The notes: generated by a model not told the origin, from the letters alone. DNA of 64,000 nucleotides from Nitrospiraceae bacterium (GCA_919902665.1 CAKKRK010000020.1:167201-231200); one strand, 5' to 3'; shown: positions 8,945 to 17,993, numbered from the stretch's first letter. Made by a program: numbers and translations.

Positions 8945-10708
8945 ATGACACAGAAGCTACAGGCATCCGAACCGACCATGAGCATGAAGGACTATTTCGC
9001 AGCCTTTCATCGCCGCCGGAAACTGATCCTTCTCACTGGTATGGGGATCTTGACCCTGTCCTTGACGCTCGCATTTCTGTGGCCGCCGACCTATAAGTCG
9101 ACGGCCACCATCTTAATTGAGGAGCAGGAGATTCCTTCCGATCTCGTCCGTTCGACCATCACCAGTTATGCCGATCAACGGATTGAGACGATCAAGCAAC
9201 AGGTGATGAGCCGCACGACCCTCTGGAAAGTGGTCGAACAATTCAATCTTTACCAAGATTTGCGGAAGAACAGTCCGGCCGAAGAAATCGTCAAACGCTT
9301 CATCAAGGACATCGAGGTGGAAGTGATCAGTGCCGACGTCGTGGATAAGCGCACGCAGCATGCGACCAAGGCGACCATTGCTTTTATGGTGGCATATCAA
9401 AATCAATCCCCGGAGTTGGCGCAGAAGGTAGCGAATGAGCTGACCAGCTTATTTTTGGGGGAAAACTTGAAGAGTCGCGAGCGGCAAGCACAGGAGGCGA
9501 CGTCATTTCTTCAGCAGGAAGCGGACAATCTCGCCCGGCATATCGGTGAGATCGATGAGAAAGTTGCGTCGTTTAAACATCGAGTAGGCGGAGCGCTTCC
9601 TGAGCTCATGCCGCTCAATCAGCAGATGATGAATCAAGCTGAGCGCGAGTTGATGGATATCGATCAACAGATCCGAGGCCATGAAGAGCGCAAAAGCTAT
9701 CTCGAAGGAGAATTGGCGACGATCAAGCCGAACACGCCGATTCTATCAGTCACGGGGGAACGCATTTTGGACTCCTCCGAGCGCGTACGGGCGCTTCGAG
9801 CTGAATTTGCAGGGGCAGCTGCCAATCTGTCACCGGACCATCCGGATATCATGAAGATGAAACAAGAGATTGATGCCTTGGAGAAAGAGAGCGGGCAGGG
9901 CCCTGATGCGGAGGAACTCTCCAAGCGCCTGCTCGACGCCCGTACCACTCTTGCGGCTGACATGGAACGGCTGGGGAGCGAGCATCCTGATATTCTTCAA
10001 GCACGGAGGAAAATTGCCGCACTCGAACAGGAAGCGGGTCGGCTGGGAACCATGTCGTTTGCGCAGAGGACTCAGAGACCTGAAAATCCCGCCTATATCA
10101 ATCTTCAAGCTCAGCTGAATTCCGCAACCTCTTCGTTGGAAGCCCTTCGCAAGACTCGTGTGGATGTGAAGCGCCGACTTCAGGAGTATGCGACGCGTCT
10201 GGAACGGGCTCCGGAGATTGAACCGGAGTACTTGGTGCTGACGCGGGATCGCGATACATCTGGGCAAAAGTATCAGGAAATCCGCTCGCGATTATTGGAA
10301 GCGAAGGTGTCGGAAGGTTTGGAGGTTCAGCGAAAAGGCGAACGCTTTTCACTGATCGACCCGCCCAGTCTTCCGGAAAAACCGTATAAGCCGAATCGCA
10401 TGGCCATCGTTCTCCTTGGTTGCATTCTTGCCGTAGGCACCGGAGTCGGCTTAGGGGCGGCGGCCGAGTCACTTGACCATTCGATCAGGACACCCGATCA
10501 GCTCGTCGCCTTGACGCAGCAGTTCCCCTTGGCCGTGATTCCGTTCATGCCGAACGAGGATGATGTCTCGCATGCGAGACTACGACGGTGGGTCGTTCAG
10601 ACGGCAGGGCTAGGTGCCGTTGCGACAGGCCTTGTTGTGTTACATGTGTTTATCATGCCGTTGGATGTTCTGTGGTTTACCGCTCTGCGGCGGTTTGGGG
10701 TGGAATAA
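8945..10708 (+). CDS. Polysaccharide chain-length determinant, Wzz family
   Basis: A 587-residue inner-membrane protein. A first membrane helix (about 28-50, ending in the PPTYKS motif typical of Wzz proteins) is followed by a long periplasmic coiled coil (about 170-430) and a conserved DPPSLPEKPYKPNR stretch just before the second helix. Such proteins oligomerise and control polymer length, usually with a BY-kinase, and that gene follows 14 bases downstream. A third hydrophobic segment near the C-terminus (about 555-580) goes beyond the usual two helices. The start four bases after the barrel gene suggests tight co-translation. Confidence 0.88.
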   Translation: MTQKLQASEPTMSMKDYFAAFHRRRKLILLTGMGILTLSLTLAFLWPPTYKSTATILIEEQEIPSDLVRSTITSYADQRIETIKQQVMSRTTLWKVVEQFNLYQDLRKNSPAEEIVKRFIKDIEVEVISADVVDKRTQHATKATIAFMVAYQNQSPELAQKVANELTSLFLGENLKSRERQAQEATSFLQQEADNLARHIGEIDEKVASFKHRVGGALPELMPLNQQMMNQAERELMDIDQQIRGHEERKSYLEGELATIKPNTPILSVTGERILDSSERVRALRAEFAGAAANLSPDHPDIMKMKQEIDALEKESGQGPDAEELSKRLLDARTTLAADMERLGSEHPDILQARRKIAALEQEAGRLGTMSFAQRTQRPENPAYINLQAQLNSATSSLEALRKTRVDVKRRLQEYATRLERAPEIEPEYLVLTRDRDTSGQKYQEIRSRLLEAKVSEGLEVQRKGERFSLIDPPSLPEKPYKPNRMAIVLLGCILAVGTGVGLGAAAESLDHSIRTPDQLVALTQQFPLAVIPFMPNEDDVSHARLRRWVVQTAGLGAVATGLVVLHVFIMPLDVLWFTALRRFGVE

Positions 10709-10722
10709 GGTAATAGATTAAT

Positions 10723-11547
10723 ATGAATCGAATTCGGACCGCGCTTGAATTGTACAAGGATTTGCGAGGCTCTTCTTCCCATGAGGAGAGCCCGAAGAAG
10801 ACCGTTCACTCGGTACCGCCGCCGATCACCTATACCAAAACCAGATCGCTGAGTATTCCGCACGAGGTGCTGCATAGGCATCGAGTCATGGCCGCGCACA
10901 ACAACGGACCGTTCGTCGATGCATACAAAATTCTTCGAACACAGGTCACGCAGCGATTGCGAGAGAATGGATGGAATGTGGTGGGGGTGACGAGTCCTGG
11001 GTACGGCGAGGGTAAGACACTGACGGCCGTCAATTTGGCCGTGAGTCTTGCCATGGAAACAACCCAGACGGTCCTTCTCGTCGATTCTGATTTGCAGGAC
11101 CCCACGGTGCATCAGGTATTCGGCTTGACCGACTGTCTTGGTCTTGCGGATTATTTGTTGGACGATCAGCCGGTCGAGGATCTACTGCTTCATCCAGGAA
11201 TAGGGCGATTCGTCCTGTTGCCAGGGGGGCGGGCGATCTCCAGCTCCACCGAAATTTTGACTTCGCCGAAAATGGTGGCGCTCGTTGAGGAGTTGAAGCA
11301 TCGGTATCCCTCCCGAGTCGTCATCTTCGACCTCCCTCCGTTGCTCCATACGGCGGATGTCTTGGCCTTTTCTCCCTACACGGATGCGCTGCTGATGGTG
11401 GTGGAGGAGGGGAAGACGACGGGCGAAGAACTGCAGCGGGCCCTGGCGTTGGTTAAGAATTCACGTCCTGTTCTGGGAACGGTGTTAAACAAGGCAGGGC
11501 GATCGTCTCTGACTCTTGCGCAGATGAAGACCATGGTGGCCACGTAG
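10723..11547 (+). CDS. BY-kinase / CpsD-CapB family tyrosine-protein kinase ATPase
   Basis: A 274-residue cytoplasmic P-loop protein. It has Walker A (SPGYGEGKT, about 91-99), Walker A' (VLLVDSDLQDP, about 117-127) and Walker B (VVIFDLPP, about 199-206) of bacterial tyrosine kinases that act with Wzz-type activators. The usual C-terminal cluster of tyrosines is absent, since the tail is short and poor in Tyr. It may therefore act as a regulator or autophosphorylate elsewhere. It directly follows the wzz-like gene, its expected partner. Residues 1-55 form a low-similarity, charged extension. Confidence 0.85.
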   Translation: MNRIRTALELYKDLRGSSSHEESPKKTVHSVPPPITYTKTRSLSIPHEVLHRHRVMAAHNNGPFVDAYKILRTQVTQRLRENGWNVVGVTSPGYGEGKTLTAVNLAVSLAMETTQTVLLVDSDLQDPTVHQVFGLTDCLGLADYLLDDQPVEDLLLHPGIGRFVLLPGGRAISSSTEILTSPKMVALVEELKHRYPSRVVIFDLPPLLHTADVLAFSPYTDALLMVVEEGKTTGEELQRALALVKNSRPVLGTVLNKAGRSSLTLAQMKTMVAT

Positions 11548-11578
11548 CCCGTGAGGTCGGCCATCGAACGGCGCACCT

Positions 11579-12985
11579 ATGTATGAAGCATTCTATCGAT
11601 TCAAGGCTAAGCCGTTCGCGCTCTTGCCGGACAGCAGTTTCCTGTACCACGGCTCGGAGCACCAGACCGCCTATAGCCTGTTGGAATATGGGATTCTGAG
11701 TCAGGCGCCGTTTATGGTGCTGACTGGCGATCCCGGCATGGGGAAGACATCTCTTCTTCAGAAGCTCATCGCTGAGCATGGCAGCAAACATAAAATTGGG
11801 CTGGTCACTAACGCTCGTTATGATATTGAGCAGCTCTTGCCATGGATTCTGTTGTCTCTTGGGTTAAGTACGAAGCGGCTTGATCCGATCGAAGCCTACC
11901 ATCTCTTTTCAGAGTTTCTGTCTCAAGAAGCGAAGCGCTCGCGACGGGTGATTCTCATCGTTGATGAAGCGCAAAGTCTGGGTGCTGAGTTGCTCGAAGA
12001 GTTGCGGCTGTTGTCCAACATGAACGATGGCAAGACCTTGAAGCTGCAGATCATCCTCTCAGGCCAACCCGATCTCCAAACACTGCTTCGGCGTATCGAC
12101 ATGACGCAATTCGCGCAGCGGATCGTCGTCGACTATCATCTGAAACCGCTCTCGGAAAGTGATACCGCCCATTGTATTCGCCATCGATTACGAGTTGCCG
12201 GTGGATTGCCGTCTCTCTTTACGAACAAAGCCTGTGCGTTGGTGCATCGATTGAGTCGAGGGAATCCGAGACTGATCAATCAAGTCTCCGATATCGCCTT
12301 GACCTACGGGTACGCCGAACAAGTGAGAATCATTACCTCCAAGTTGGTGGCCCAAGCTGCCCTTGATCGAAGCAAAGGCGGAATCCTTCCCCTGGCCGAG
12401 CAAGAGGAGTTGGTGGGACTCGCGGCGGATCCTGACGATCCCGCGGAACTGGATGATCCTATTCCAAGCCCAGGGCTGAATACGGTGGCTGTTGAATCGG
12501 CCGAGGCCCAGTCGATGAGCCCTCCAGAGGATGACTATGCGCGAGCGATGGATCTTAAAGAACTAGGGCGATTGGAAGACGCGGTCGAGTTGTTTCATTC
12601 GGCAGCCAGGGACAAATCCATGTGGTTCAAGGCCTATGCACAAGTCGGATTGTGTTACGTCAAGATGAAAGAACACCATGCGGCGATACAGGCATTCCGC
12701 ACGGCTCTGGACGATCCCACAGCCTTGCAACAGGATATGCTTGACGTGCTTTATGTCTTGGGACGCAGTCTCGAGTCCATCGGAAAGGCCGACCAAGCGG
12801 TCGAGGTGTACCATCGAATCAATCAGGTGGCCCCAACGTATCGAGATGTCACGAGCCGGTTGCGAGGATTGCAGTCGCCCCGGAAACAGTCAAATCCGAA
12901 ATTGAAGTTTGCCGCGAAACAGCACTCGTGGGTCACCGGTCTGGCAGATGCTGTCCAACGCTTGTTTGTCGGCAGCAGGAAGTAG
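11579..12985 (+). CDS. ExeA/GspA-like AAA ATPase with C-terminal TPR domain
   Basis: A 468-residue protein. The N-terminal region (1-270) begins with the MYxxFYxxxxKPFxLLPD signature of ExeA-type ATPases and has Walker A GDPGMGKT (50-57) and Walker B ILIVDEAQ (125-132). These ATPases are regular members of exosortase/polysaccharide loci (XrtA-associated ATPase). After a Pro/Glu-rich linker, residues about 320-430 hold TPR-like helices that are clearly homologous to the whole next protein (13071). Its role is probably to energise assembly or the movement of envelope parts, by analogy to ExeA. No membrane helix is evident. Confidence 0.83.
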   Translation: MYEAFYRFKAKPFALLPDSSFLYHGSEHQTAYSLLEYGILSQAPFMVLTGDPGMGKTSLLQKLIAEHGSKHKIGLVTNARYDIEQLLPWILLSLGLSTKRLDPIEAYHLFSEFLSQEAKRSRRVILIVDEAQSLGAELLEELRLLSNMNDGKTLKLQIILSGQPDLQTLLRRIDMTQFAQRIVVDYHLKPLSESDTAHCIRHRLRVAGGLPSLFTNKACALVHRLSRGNPRLINQVSDIALTYGYAEQVRIITSKLVAQAALDRSKGGILPLAEQEELVGLAADPDDPAELDDPIPSPGLNTVAVESAEAQSMSPPEDDYARAMDLKELGRLEDAVELFHSAARDKSMWFKAYAQVGLCYVKMKEHHAAIQAFRTALDDPTALQQDMLDVLYVLGRSLESIGKADQAVEVYHRINQVAPTYRDVTSRLRGLQSPRKQSNPKLKFAAKQHSWVTGLADAVQRLFVGSRK

Positions 12986-13070
12986 ACGTCCATTTCTTTC
13001 CTCTACACGATACGATTTCTGCCTTGATTGATGGGTGCCGTTGGGAGTTGGGAAGAGTAATGAGAGAGTC

Positions 13071-13499
13071 ATGTCAGATTCGATCAAGGACACATCCGAC
13101 CCTGAAGTGAGCCCGGCGGAGCGCTATGAGCGGGGAGTCGCGCTCAAAAAGGCTGGGCTGCATAAGGCCGCTATCGATCAGTTTGAGATGGCTGCCGTCG
13201 ATACGTCATTGGCCGTGAAAGCTAATGCGCAGATTGGACTTTGTTATAAATTATCAGGCTGCTATGAGGAGGCCATCCCGGCGTTTCAGAAGGCGCTCAA
13301 ATCCACACCGGCCTCATCAAAGGAGACCGTTCAGATACTCTATGTCCTCGGTCGAACCCTGGAATCGTTGGGCCGGATCGCAGAAACACTCGAAGCCTAT
13401 CGCTGGATCAGGCGGGAAGATCCAGCCTATCGGGATGTGGCTGAACGTATCGAGCAACTCAGCTCTCGCCGTCCGACAGTGGCCACAAAAAAGAACTAG
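13071..13499 (+). CDS. Small TPR protein, stand-alone paralogue of the ATPase C-terminal domain
   Basis: 142 residues from the ATG at 13071, which has GAGAG just upstream. Almost the whole protein aligns with residues about 320-430 of the preceding ExeA-like ATPase: both share IGLCY or VGLCY, ILYVLGRTLESLG or VLYVLGRSLESIG, and DPAYRDV or APTYRDV at the same spacing. It is therefore a duplicated and detached TPR domain. It may compete with or complement the fused copy in binding a partner, which is inference. It is the last gene of the polysaccharide block and converges on the small gene at 13513. Confidence 0.8.
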   Translation: MSDSIKDTSDPEVSPAERYERGVALKKAGLHKAAIDQFEMAAVDTSLAVKANAQIGLCYKLSGCYEEAIPAFQKALKSTPASSKETVQILYVLGRTLESLGRIAETLEAYRWIRREDPAYRDVAERIEQLSSRRPTVATKKN

Positions 13500-13512
13500 T
13501 ATGAGACAGCAG

Positions 13513-13716
13513 CTACGTGGACAATGAGGGGACTCGCAATTCGTATCCGAACCCTTGCCGTCGCAGGCAGATGAGTTCTCGTCGACTGAGTTCATCCACG
13601 AGCGAGAACACCTGATTCCAGGTGAACTCTGGAAGATATGATATGAGTTCTTCAAGTTGGATTTGTCGCCGCTCGTGGACGATGGCTAATAGTTTCACTG
13701 CAGCCTGTTGAGTCAT
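13513..13716 (-). CDS. Small helical protein, winged-helix-like, function unknown
   Basis: 67 residues with a strong AAGGAGG ribosome site eight bases before the ATG. The pattern of helices (LLAIVHERRQIQLEELISYL, then WNQVFSLVDELSRRELICLRR and a short strand) resembles a winged-helix DNA-binding fold, although no family can be named. The ATG overlaps the stop of the upstream PsiE-like gene by four bases, so the two are probably translated together. It might regulate that gene; this is a guess from position. Confidence 0.65.
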   Translation of the reverse strand: MTQQAAVKLLAIVHERRQIQLEELISYLPEFTWNQVFSLVDELSRRELICLRRQGFGYELRVPSLST

Positions 13717-14231
13717 CGAGATCCTCCTTGGTTACACAGATCATGGTAAACGGAATCGTGAGGCTCTGCCCTCAAGGTCGGACTCCACCGAACGGCCATA
13801 ACGCGAACGATTCCTAACACCAGCACAATGCCGCAGAGCACCGTCAGCGCTTGCCAGTCACCTCCTTTGAACCACTGGGAAATCACTTCCGTCAGCATGA
13901 CGACCAGGATCGTATCAACAATGAACGTCACCTTGACGCGACCTTCCCGAAAGTAGGTCACCGTCGTTTTGAATACTTCGACAATGGCCAGCAAGATGAG
14001 TGTATTGACGATGACTTGCCGCAATACGACTTCGGCCGAGTGATCGAGGAGCAAGCGGATATCCCAAAACGTTTTGAGCGCGCCTCCGGTTAGAGCGGTC
14101 AGGAGCGTCAGAATCACGAGGCTGAGCACTCCCTTCATGGCCAAGCTCCATACCTCAAGAGGATCGAGATGAGCGGCCCGGCGCCAGAGAACCCCGCTAT
14201 CAAACAGACGAAGTGCTTCGAGTGCTGGCAT
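13713..14231 (-). CDS. PsiE-like phosphate-starvation-inducible membrane protein
   Basis: A 172-residue integral membrane protein with four hydrophobic helices (about 30-52, 70-92, 105-122 and 128-148). The RQVIVNTLILLAIVEVFKTTVTYFREGRVKVTFIVDT region matches the PsiE domain. PsiE is induced by low phosphate in E. coli but its function is unknown. The AAGGAAG ribosome site supports the start. A phosphate link would fit the nearby SixA and Ppx genes, but no Pho box was identified. Confidence 0.75.
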   Translation of the reverse strand: MPALEALRLFDSGVLWRRAAHLDPLEVWSLAMKGVLSLVILTLLTALTGGALKTFWDIRLLLDHSAEVVLRQVIVNTLILLAIVEVFKTTVTYFREGRVKVTFIVDTILVVMLTEVISQWFKGGDWQALTVLCGIVLVLGIVRVMAVRWSPTLRAEPHDSVYHDLCNQGGSR

Positions 14232-14365
14232 AGTCTTCTTCCTTTCCGTTGTATCTGCTTAGGAGAATATCCGGCCATCGTTTCAGAACGGTCACATAGA
14301 GGTAAAACTTGTGTTAACTGCCTAGTTGCGGTGTGGTAGGCTCACGCCCTATAGAGGGAGGTCGT

Positions 14366-14899
14366 ATGGACTGTATTCTGATTCGCCATGGTATTGCAGT
14401 AGAACCTGACGAGTGGGAAGGAACGGAAGAAAATCGTCCGCTTACAGAGAAAGGCAAAAAACGTGTCAAGCAGGCCGCTATTGGGATCGCTGCACTCGAC
14501 TGTAAGCCGACTCATCTGTTTACGAGCCCGTTCGTGCGGGCCTATGATACCGCGAGGATCCTGCGTACGGTCGTCTGTCCGGTTCTGAAGGTCGAGACAC
14601 GGGAAGAGTTAGCTGTCGGAGCGAAGCCTGAGCAGCTTGTTGCACTTCTCAACACGCTTCCCTCGGACTCGGTGGTGATCTGTGTGGGACATGAGCCTCA
14701 GCTTGGTGAAGCTGTGAGTCTGTTGCTCTGTGGAAAAGTATTTCCCAACTTTCCTTTCAAGAAGTCTGGCGCTGCATGCATTGAGGCAGAGGGCATCATC
14801 AAGCCGAATCAGGGGCGGTTGCGCTGGTGGTTGCCACCGCTGCAGCTGCGGGTCTTGGGCAAGCGAACGCGGACAGAGAAACAGGATGAATCGTCTTAG
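14366..14899 (+). CDS. sixA: Phosphohistidine phosphatase SixA family
   Basis: 177 residues from the ATG at 14366, which is preceded by GGGAGG. The histidine-phosphatase signature RHG (catalytic His8 in ILIRHGIAV) is at the N-terminus, and the second catalytic His lies in CVGHEPQLGE. The fold and length fit SixA, which removes phosphate from phosphohistidine in signalling or PTS-type proteins. The 3' end overlaps the convergent thymidylate-kinase-like gene by four bases. Its neighbour Ppx also acts on phosphoryl groups, so a common phosphate theme is possible. Confidence 0.85.
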   Translation: MDCILIRHGIAVEPDEWEGTEENRPLTEKGKKRVKQAAIGIAALDCKPTHLFTSPFVRAYDTARILRTVVCPVLKVETREELAVGAKPEQLVALLNTLPSDSVVICVGHEPQLGEAVSLLLCGKVFPNFPFKKSGAACIEAEGIIKPNQGRLRWWLPPLQLRVLGKRTRTEKQDESS

Positions 14900-15618
14900 G
14901 ACGGGACTGCTTTCGTACCGCTGGGAGGCTTGTGGTTTTGTAACACAGGGAGAATATACCCTCGAAGCTCGTTCTGGATCTCTTCGGGCGACTTTCGCGC
15001 GTCGACGACGTTGAAGCGAAATTCCAGGGCCATCTTGTCGAACTCTCCGATCAGCAGCGATTGGTATTTCTTGAAACTATCATACAGGTCCCCTCCGAGA
15101 CGGAGATCCATACCGGATTCCCAGTAGTTCATTCCAGTGGTTTCGATGACTCGAAGCGCCAGAGTCTCGACGTCAATACGGAGGTAACACACGAGGTCGG
15201 GAATCAACGCAAACCCAAGCACATTGCGGATCCATGCGCGGTCGGCGCTTCGCACAAAATCGCGGGCGAACGCTGTATAGATATAGCGATCCGCCAGGAC
15301 GACGAACCCTGATCGAAGAGCCGGAATGATCTGATGTTCCAGGCGATCAGCGAAATCCGTCGCATAGAGGAGACTGAGTGACCAACGGTCAAGAATATTG
15401 CCGGCCTTTGCCACTTCGATCGTCTTGGACATGAGGTTGGAGCGGGTCCAACCGGTCGTCATCACCCCGTATCCCTGGACCTCCAGCCATTCCTGCAACA
15501 TCTCAAGGTGCGTCGTTCGCCCCACTCCGTCGGTTCCCTCAATGGCGATCAACTTGCCTTTGAGATCACTCGGATTTAGGTATTTCAAACCGTCGCCAAA
15601 AAAGCGTGCGTCGGCCAT
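14896..15618 (-). CDS. Thymidylate-kinase-like protein with altered P-loop (Lys to Arg)
   Basis: 240 residues from the ATG at 15618, which has GAGG upstream; an ATG at 15645 would add nine residues. The fold is that of a thymidylate kinase: IAIEGTDG followed by VGRTTH as the P-loop (Arg34 replaces the usual Lys) and the LADRYIYTAFARD motif. The next gene upstream is a clear paralogue with an intact GKS loop, and the two overlap by 53 bases. The Lys-to-Arg change would normally weaken phosphoryl transfer, so this copy may have another substrate, be inactive, or work as a heteromer with its twin. Thymidylate synthesis itself is not certain for either. Confidence 0.8.
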   Translation of the reverse strand: MADARFFGDGLKYLNPSDLKGKLIAIEGTDGVGRTTHLEMLQEWLEVQGYGVMTTGWTRSNLMSKTIEVAKAGNILDRWSLSLLYATDFADRLEHQIIPALRSGFVVLADRYIYTAFARDFVRSADRAWIRNVLGFALIPDLVCYLRIDVETLALRVIETTGMNYWESGMDLRLGGDLYDSFKKYQSLLIGEFDKMALEFRFNVVDARKSPEEIQNELRGYILPVLQNHKPPSGTKAVPS

Positions 15619-16315
15619 AGGTGCCTCGTCTTGGTTTATAGCCACGGAGCGCCGCTTCCACGAGCGCCCGCATGTGCTCTTGTTGAGTCTCGATTTCCAG
15701 TGTCGCGTCCATCGTCAAGAGACCATATTCCTCGACGATCTTGTCGTACTCCGCGAGGATCCGCGATTGAAAGAGTCGGAAGCTTTCAGTCACGTCAGGG
15801 CTCAGGTCCATGTCCATGCCAGCTTCATAGTATTTGAACTGGCCGCGAGTGCCTCGCAGGAGTCGTGAGATGGCAACTTCAATAGGAACGTTGAAGTAAA
15901 ACGCCATGTCGGGCTTGATCGCAAACGCGTAGAGTTTCCGAACCCACTCGTCGGCCACGCCACGCACAACGTCGCGTGCAAATGCCGTGTAGATGTAGCG
16001 ATCGGCGAGGACGATCATGCCAGCTTTCAAGGGAGGGAGAATCTGATGATATAGGCGGCTGGCAAAGTCCGTCGCATGTAATAGGCTGAACGTTGTCGGG
16101 GTGAGGCTCTTCGACTTTTTCCCTCGTTTCGTGGTTTCCTTCACAAGTTCCGAGGAATTCCACTCGGTAAAGAACACCTTGTGGCCTTTGGACTCAAGCC
16201 ACTTATGCAGGAGCTGCAATTGGGTGCTTTTGCCTGCCCCATCGATGCCTTCGACGATGATCAGTTTTCCTGGATGAGGATGAGAGGCTGTCGTGAGGAG
16301 GTGGGATTCGCTCAT
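15566..16315 (-). CDS. Thymidylate-kinase-like protein, intact P-loop
   Basis: 249 residues from the ATG at 16315, whose ATGA overlaps the stop of the ppx/gppA gene. The P-loop GIDGAGKST (Lys29) is intact and the DRYIYTAFARD motif is present. Family members phosphorylate dTMP, but this pair is divergent and lies in an operon-like string with an exopolyphosphatase, so another phosphoryl substrate is possible. The length (usual Tmk about 210) includes a C-terminal basic tail (KPRRGTYGRR). It overlaps the downstream paralogue, so translation is probably coupled. Confidence 0.83.
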   Translation of the reverse strand: MSESHLLTTASHPHPGKLIIVEGIDGAGKSTQLQLLHKWLESKGHKVFFTEWNSSELVKETTKRGKKSKSLTPTTFSLLHATDFASRLYHQILPPLKAGMIVLADRYIYTAFARDVVRGVADEWVRKLYAFAIKPDMAFYFNVPIEVAISRLLRGTRGQFKYYEAGMDMDLSPDVTESFRLFQSRILAEYDKIVEEYGLLTMDATLEIETQQEHMRALVEAALRGYKPRRGTYGRRTLFWRRFEIPKSE

Positions 16316-17865
16316 GATTGTCTGGTGTTCAGCGGCATTCCGGAAAATTGCACTCGTCGGCGGAATACCTGTTCGAAAAGATCGGCTCTGCTCTTCGCGG
16401 CCCACAACTCCATCTCCGCGTCCCCGGTCAGATGAACTTGGATTGTGATCTGTTTCCCTGACTTGACGTGCACGGCCTGAACCAGAGAGAAATGCGTTCG
16501 ATCGAGTCCGTCGGCGATCCGTAACAACGAGGCCAGGATCTTGACCACACGTTGCAAACGTGGTGTCAGACGGGTGAATTCTTCATGTTTCAGTGCCGGT
16601 ACGGATCGCCGGTGGTAGCGGGCGACGGTGGCGACCACATCAATGTCCTCGGCCGTCAATCCCCCTAGGTCGCTATGCTTGATCAGGTAGTACGCATGTT
16701 TGTGATGCTGTCTCGGATTGATGAGGTACCCGACATCATGCAAGATGGCGGCGTACTCCAACCAGGTGCGCTCTTGGTGGCCTAAATGATGTTCTCTCTT
16801 CGTTTGATCGAACAGACTCAGTGCCAAGTTGGCCACATGCAGTGAGTGACTTTCTGGTGCCTGGCAGCGTCGGGCAAGGCCGATCACATTGCGACGGCGA
16901 ACATCGGGAATATCCTGTTCGGCTTTCAGCCCCTCTCGGTGCCGTACGATAAAATCGTAGATCACACCCTCACGAATGGCCTTGTCGCACAGCGTGATTG
17001 CGTGAAGGCCCGACAGCTCCAACAGACACCGGAGTACTACGGTCGCCGGTAAGAGTGTGTCGATCCGCTTGGGGTCCAGGCCGGGAATAGCCAGGCGAGC
17101 CTTCACCGATGATTGAGCCAACTCCGCTTCGAGGCTGCGGATATCCTTTAACGACACGGTCGCAAGATTCAGCTGAGGCAACGGTCGGCCGGTATGACGG
17201 AGATGGATGATCTCACCGGCATTTCCTGCCATACCGGAGGTGGCGACCAAGGAGTGGAACTTCTTCATCTTGAAACATCCAAGCGCATCCCGTAGCTCTG
17301 TGATCACGACCTGCTTGAGGGCGCGCATCATCGATTCCGACGGCGGTGTCTTGGGAAGACATTGTTCCGCTAAGCGGATTGCTCCCAGCTTGAGACTCTT
17401 GCCGTGGATCAGGCCATCTCGATTCCCCACGATCAATTCAACGGAACCGCCACCGATGTCGACGACGAGTGTTGGTCCGTCCGGGAGGGCGATACTGTGC
17501 TTGACTCCCAGGAAAATCAGCCGGGCTTCTTCCTCCCCACTAATGACCTTGACCCTCAGTCCCATCTGCTCCATGAGCAAGGAGATGAAATCACCGCCGT
17601 TTTGAGCTTCACGCACGGCACTGGTTGCGACGGCGACGATCCGGTCGAAGCCTTTATTACGGGCCAGCGTGACCAACGTTTTAAGGACGTCCAATGCTCG
17701 GGACATGGCTTCGGCCGAGAGCCGTTTGGTGGCAAAGACGCCGTTGCCCAGCCGTGTCATATCTTTAAAGCGATCGAGTATCTTAAAACTGGCATCGGGG
17801 AGAATTTCAGCCAGCACCATATGAATCGAGTTGGTGCCAATGTCGATGACGGCGAGCTTAGACAC
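16312..17865 (-). CDS. Ppx/GppA exopolyphosphatase / guanosine pentaphosphatase with HD domain
   Basis: 517 residues from a GTG start with AGGAAA upstream. The N-terminal part has the ASKHA phosphate-binding motifs IDIGTNS (8-14) and VVDIGGGSVEL, and the C-terminal third has an HD-type region (AAILHDVGYLINPRQHHKH). These enzymes release phosphate from long polyphosphate or from pppGpp. Its stop overlaps the start of the kinase-like gene by four bases, so the three genes form one coupled unit. Which of the two substrates is used cannot be decided by eye. Confidence 0.88.
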   Translation of the reverse strand: MSKLAVIDIGTNSIHMVLAEILPDASFKILDRFKDMTRLGNGVFATKRLSAEAMSRALDVLKTLVTLARNKGFDRIVAVATSAVREAQNGGDFISLLMEQMGLRVKVISGEEEARLIFLGVKHSIALPDGPTLVVDIGGGSVELIVGNRDGLIHGKSLKLGAIRLAEQCLPKTPPSESMMRALKQVVITELRDALGCFKMKKFHSLVATSGMAGNAGEIIHLRHTGRPLPQLNLATVSLKDIRSLEAELAQSSVKARLAIPGLDPKRIDTLLPATVVLRCLLELSGLHAITLCDKAIREGVIYDFIVRHREGLKAEQDIPDVRRRNVIGLARRCQAPESHSLHVANLALSLFDQTKREHHLGHQERTWLEYAAILHDVGYLINPRQHHKHAYYLIKHSDLGGLTAEDIDVVATVARYHRRSVPALKHEEFTRLTPRLQRVVKILASLLRIADGLDRTHFSLVQAVHVKSGKQITIQVHLTGDAEMELWAAKSRADLFEQVFRRRVQFSGMPLNTRQS

Positions 17866-17993
17866 AGAAGTTTCCTACGATGGAAGAATCGTTGGACCTT
17901 AATGAAAGCGCAGGCGCCTGTCAACAATCAGCGTGTAAACTGTGTGTGACAGGCACAGCCAGAAGGAGAGCATGGCGGAGTGGGATATGCCTA

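Noticed and set aside
17916..17954. GCCTGTCA/TGACAGGC inverted arms between ppx and the OmpA lipoprotein
   Set aside because: Eight-base arms with a 23-base loop and no T-run on either strand; too weak to call a terminator or operator.
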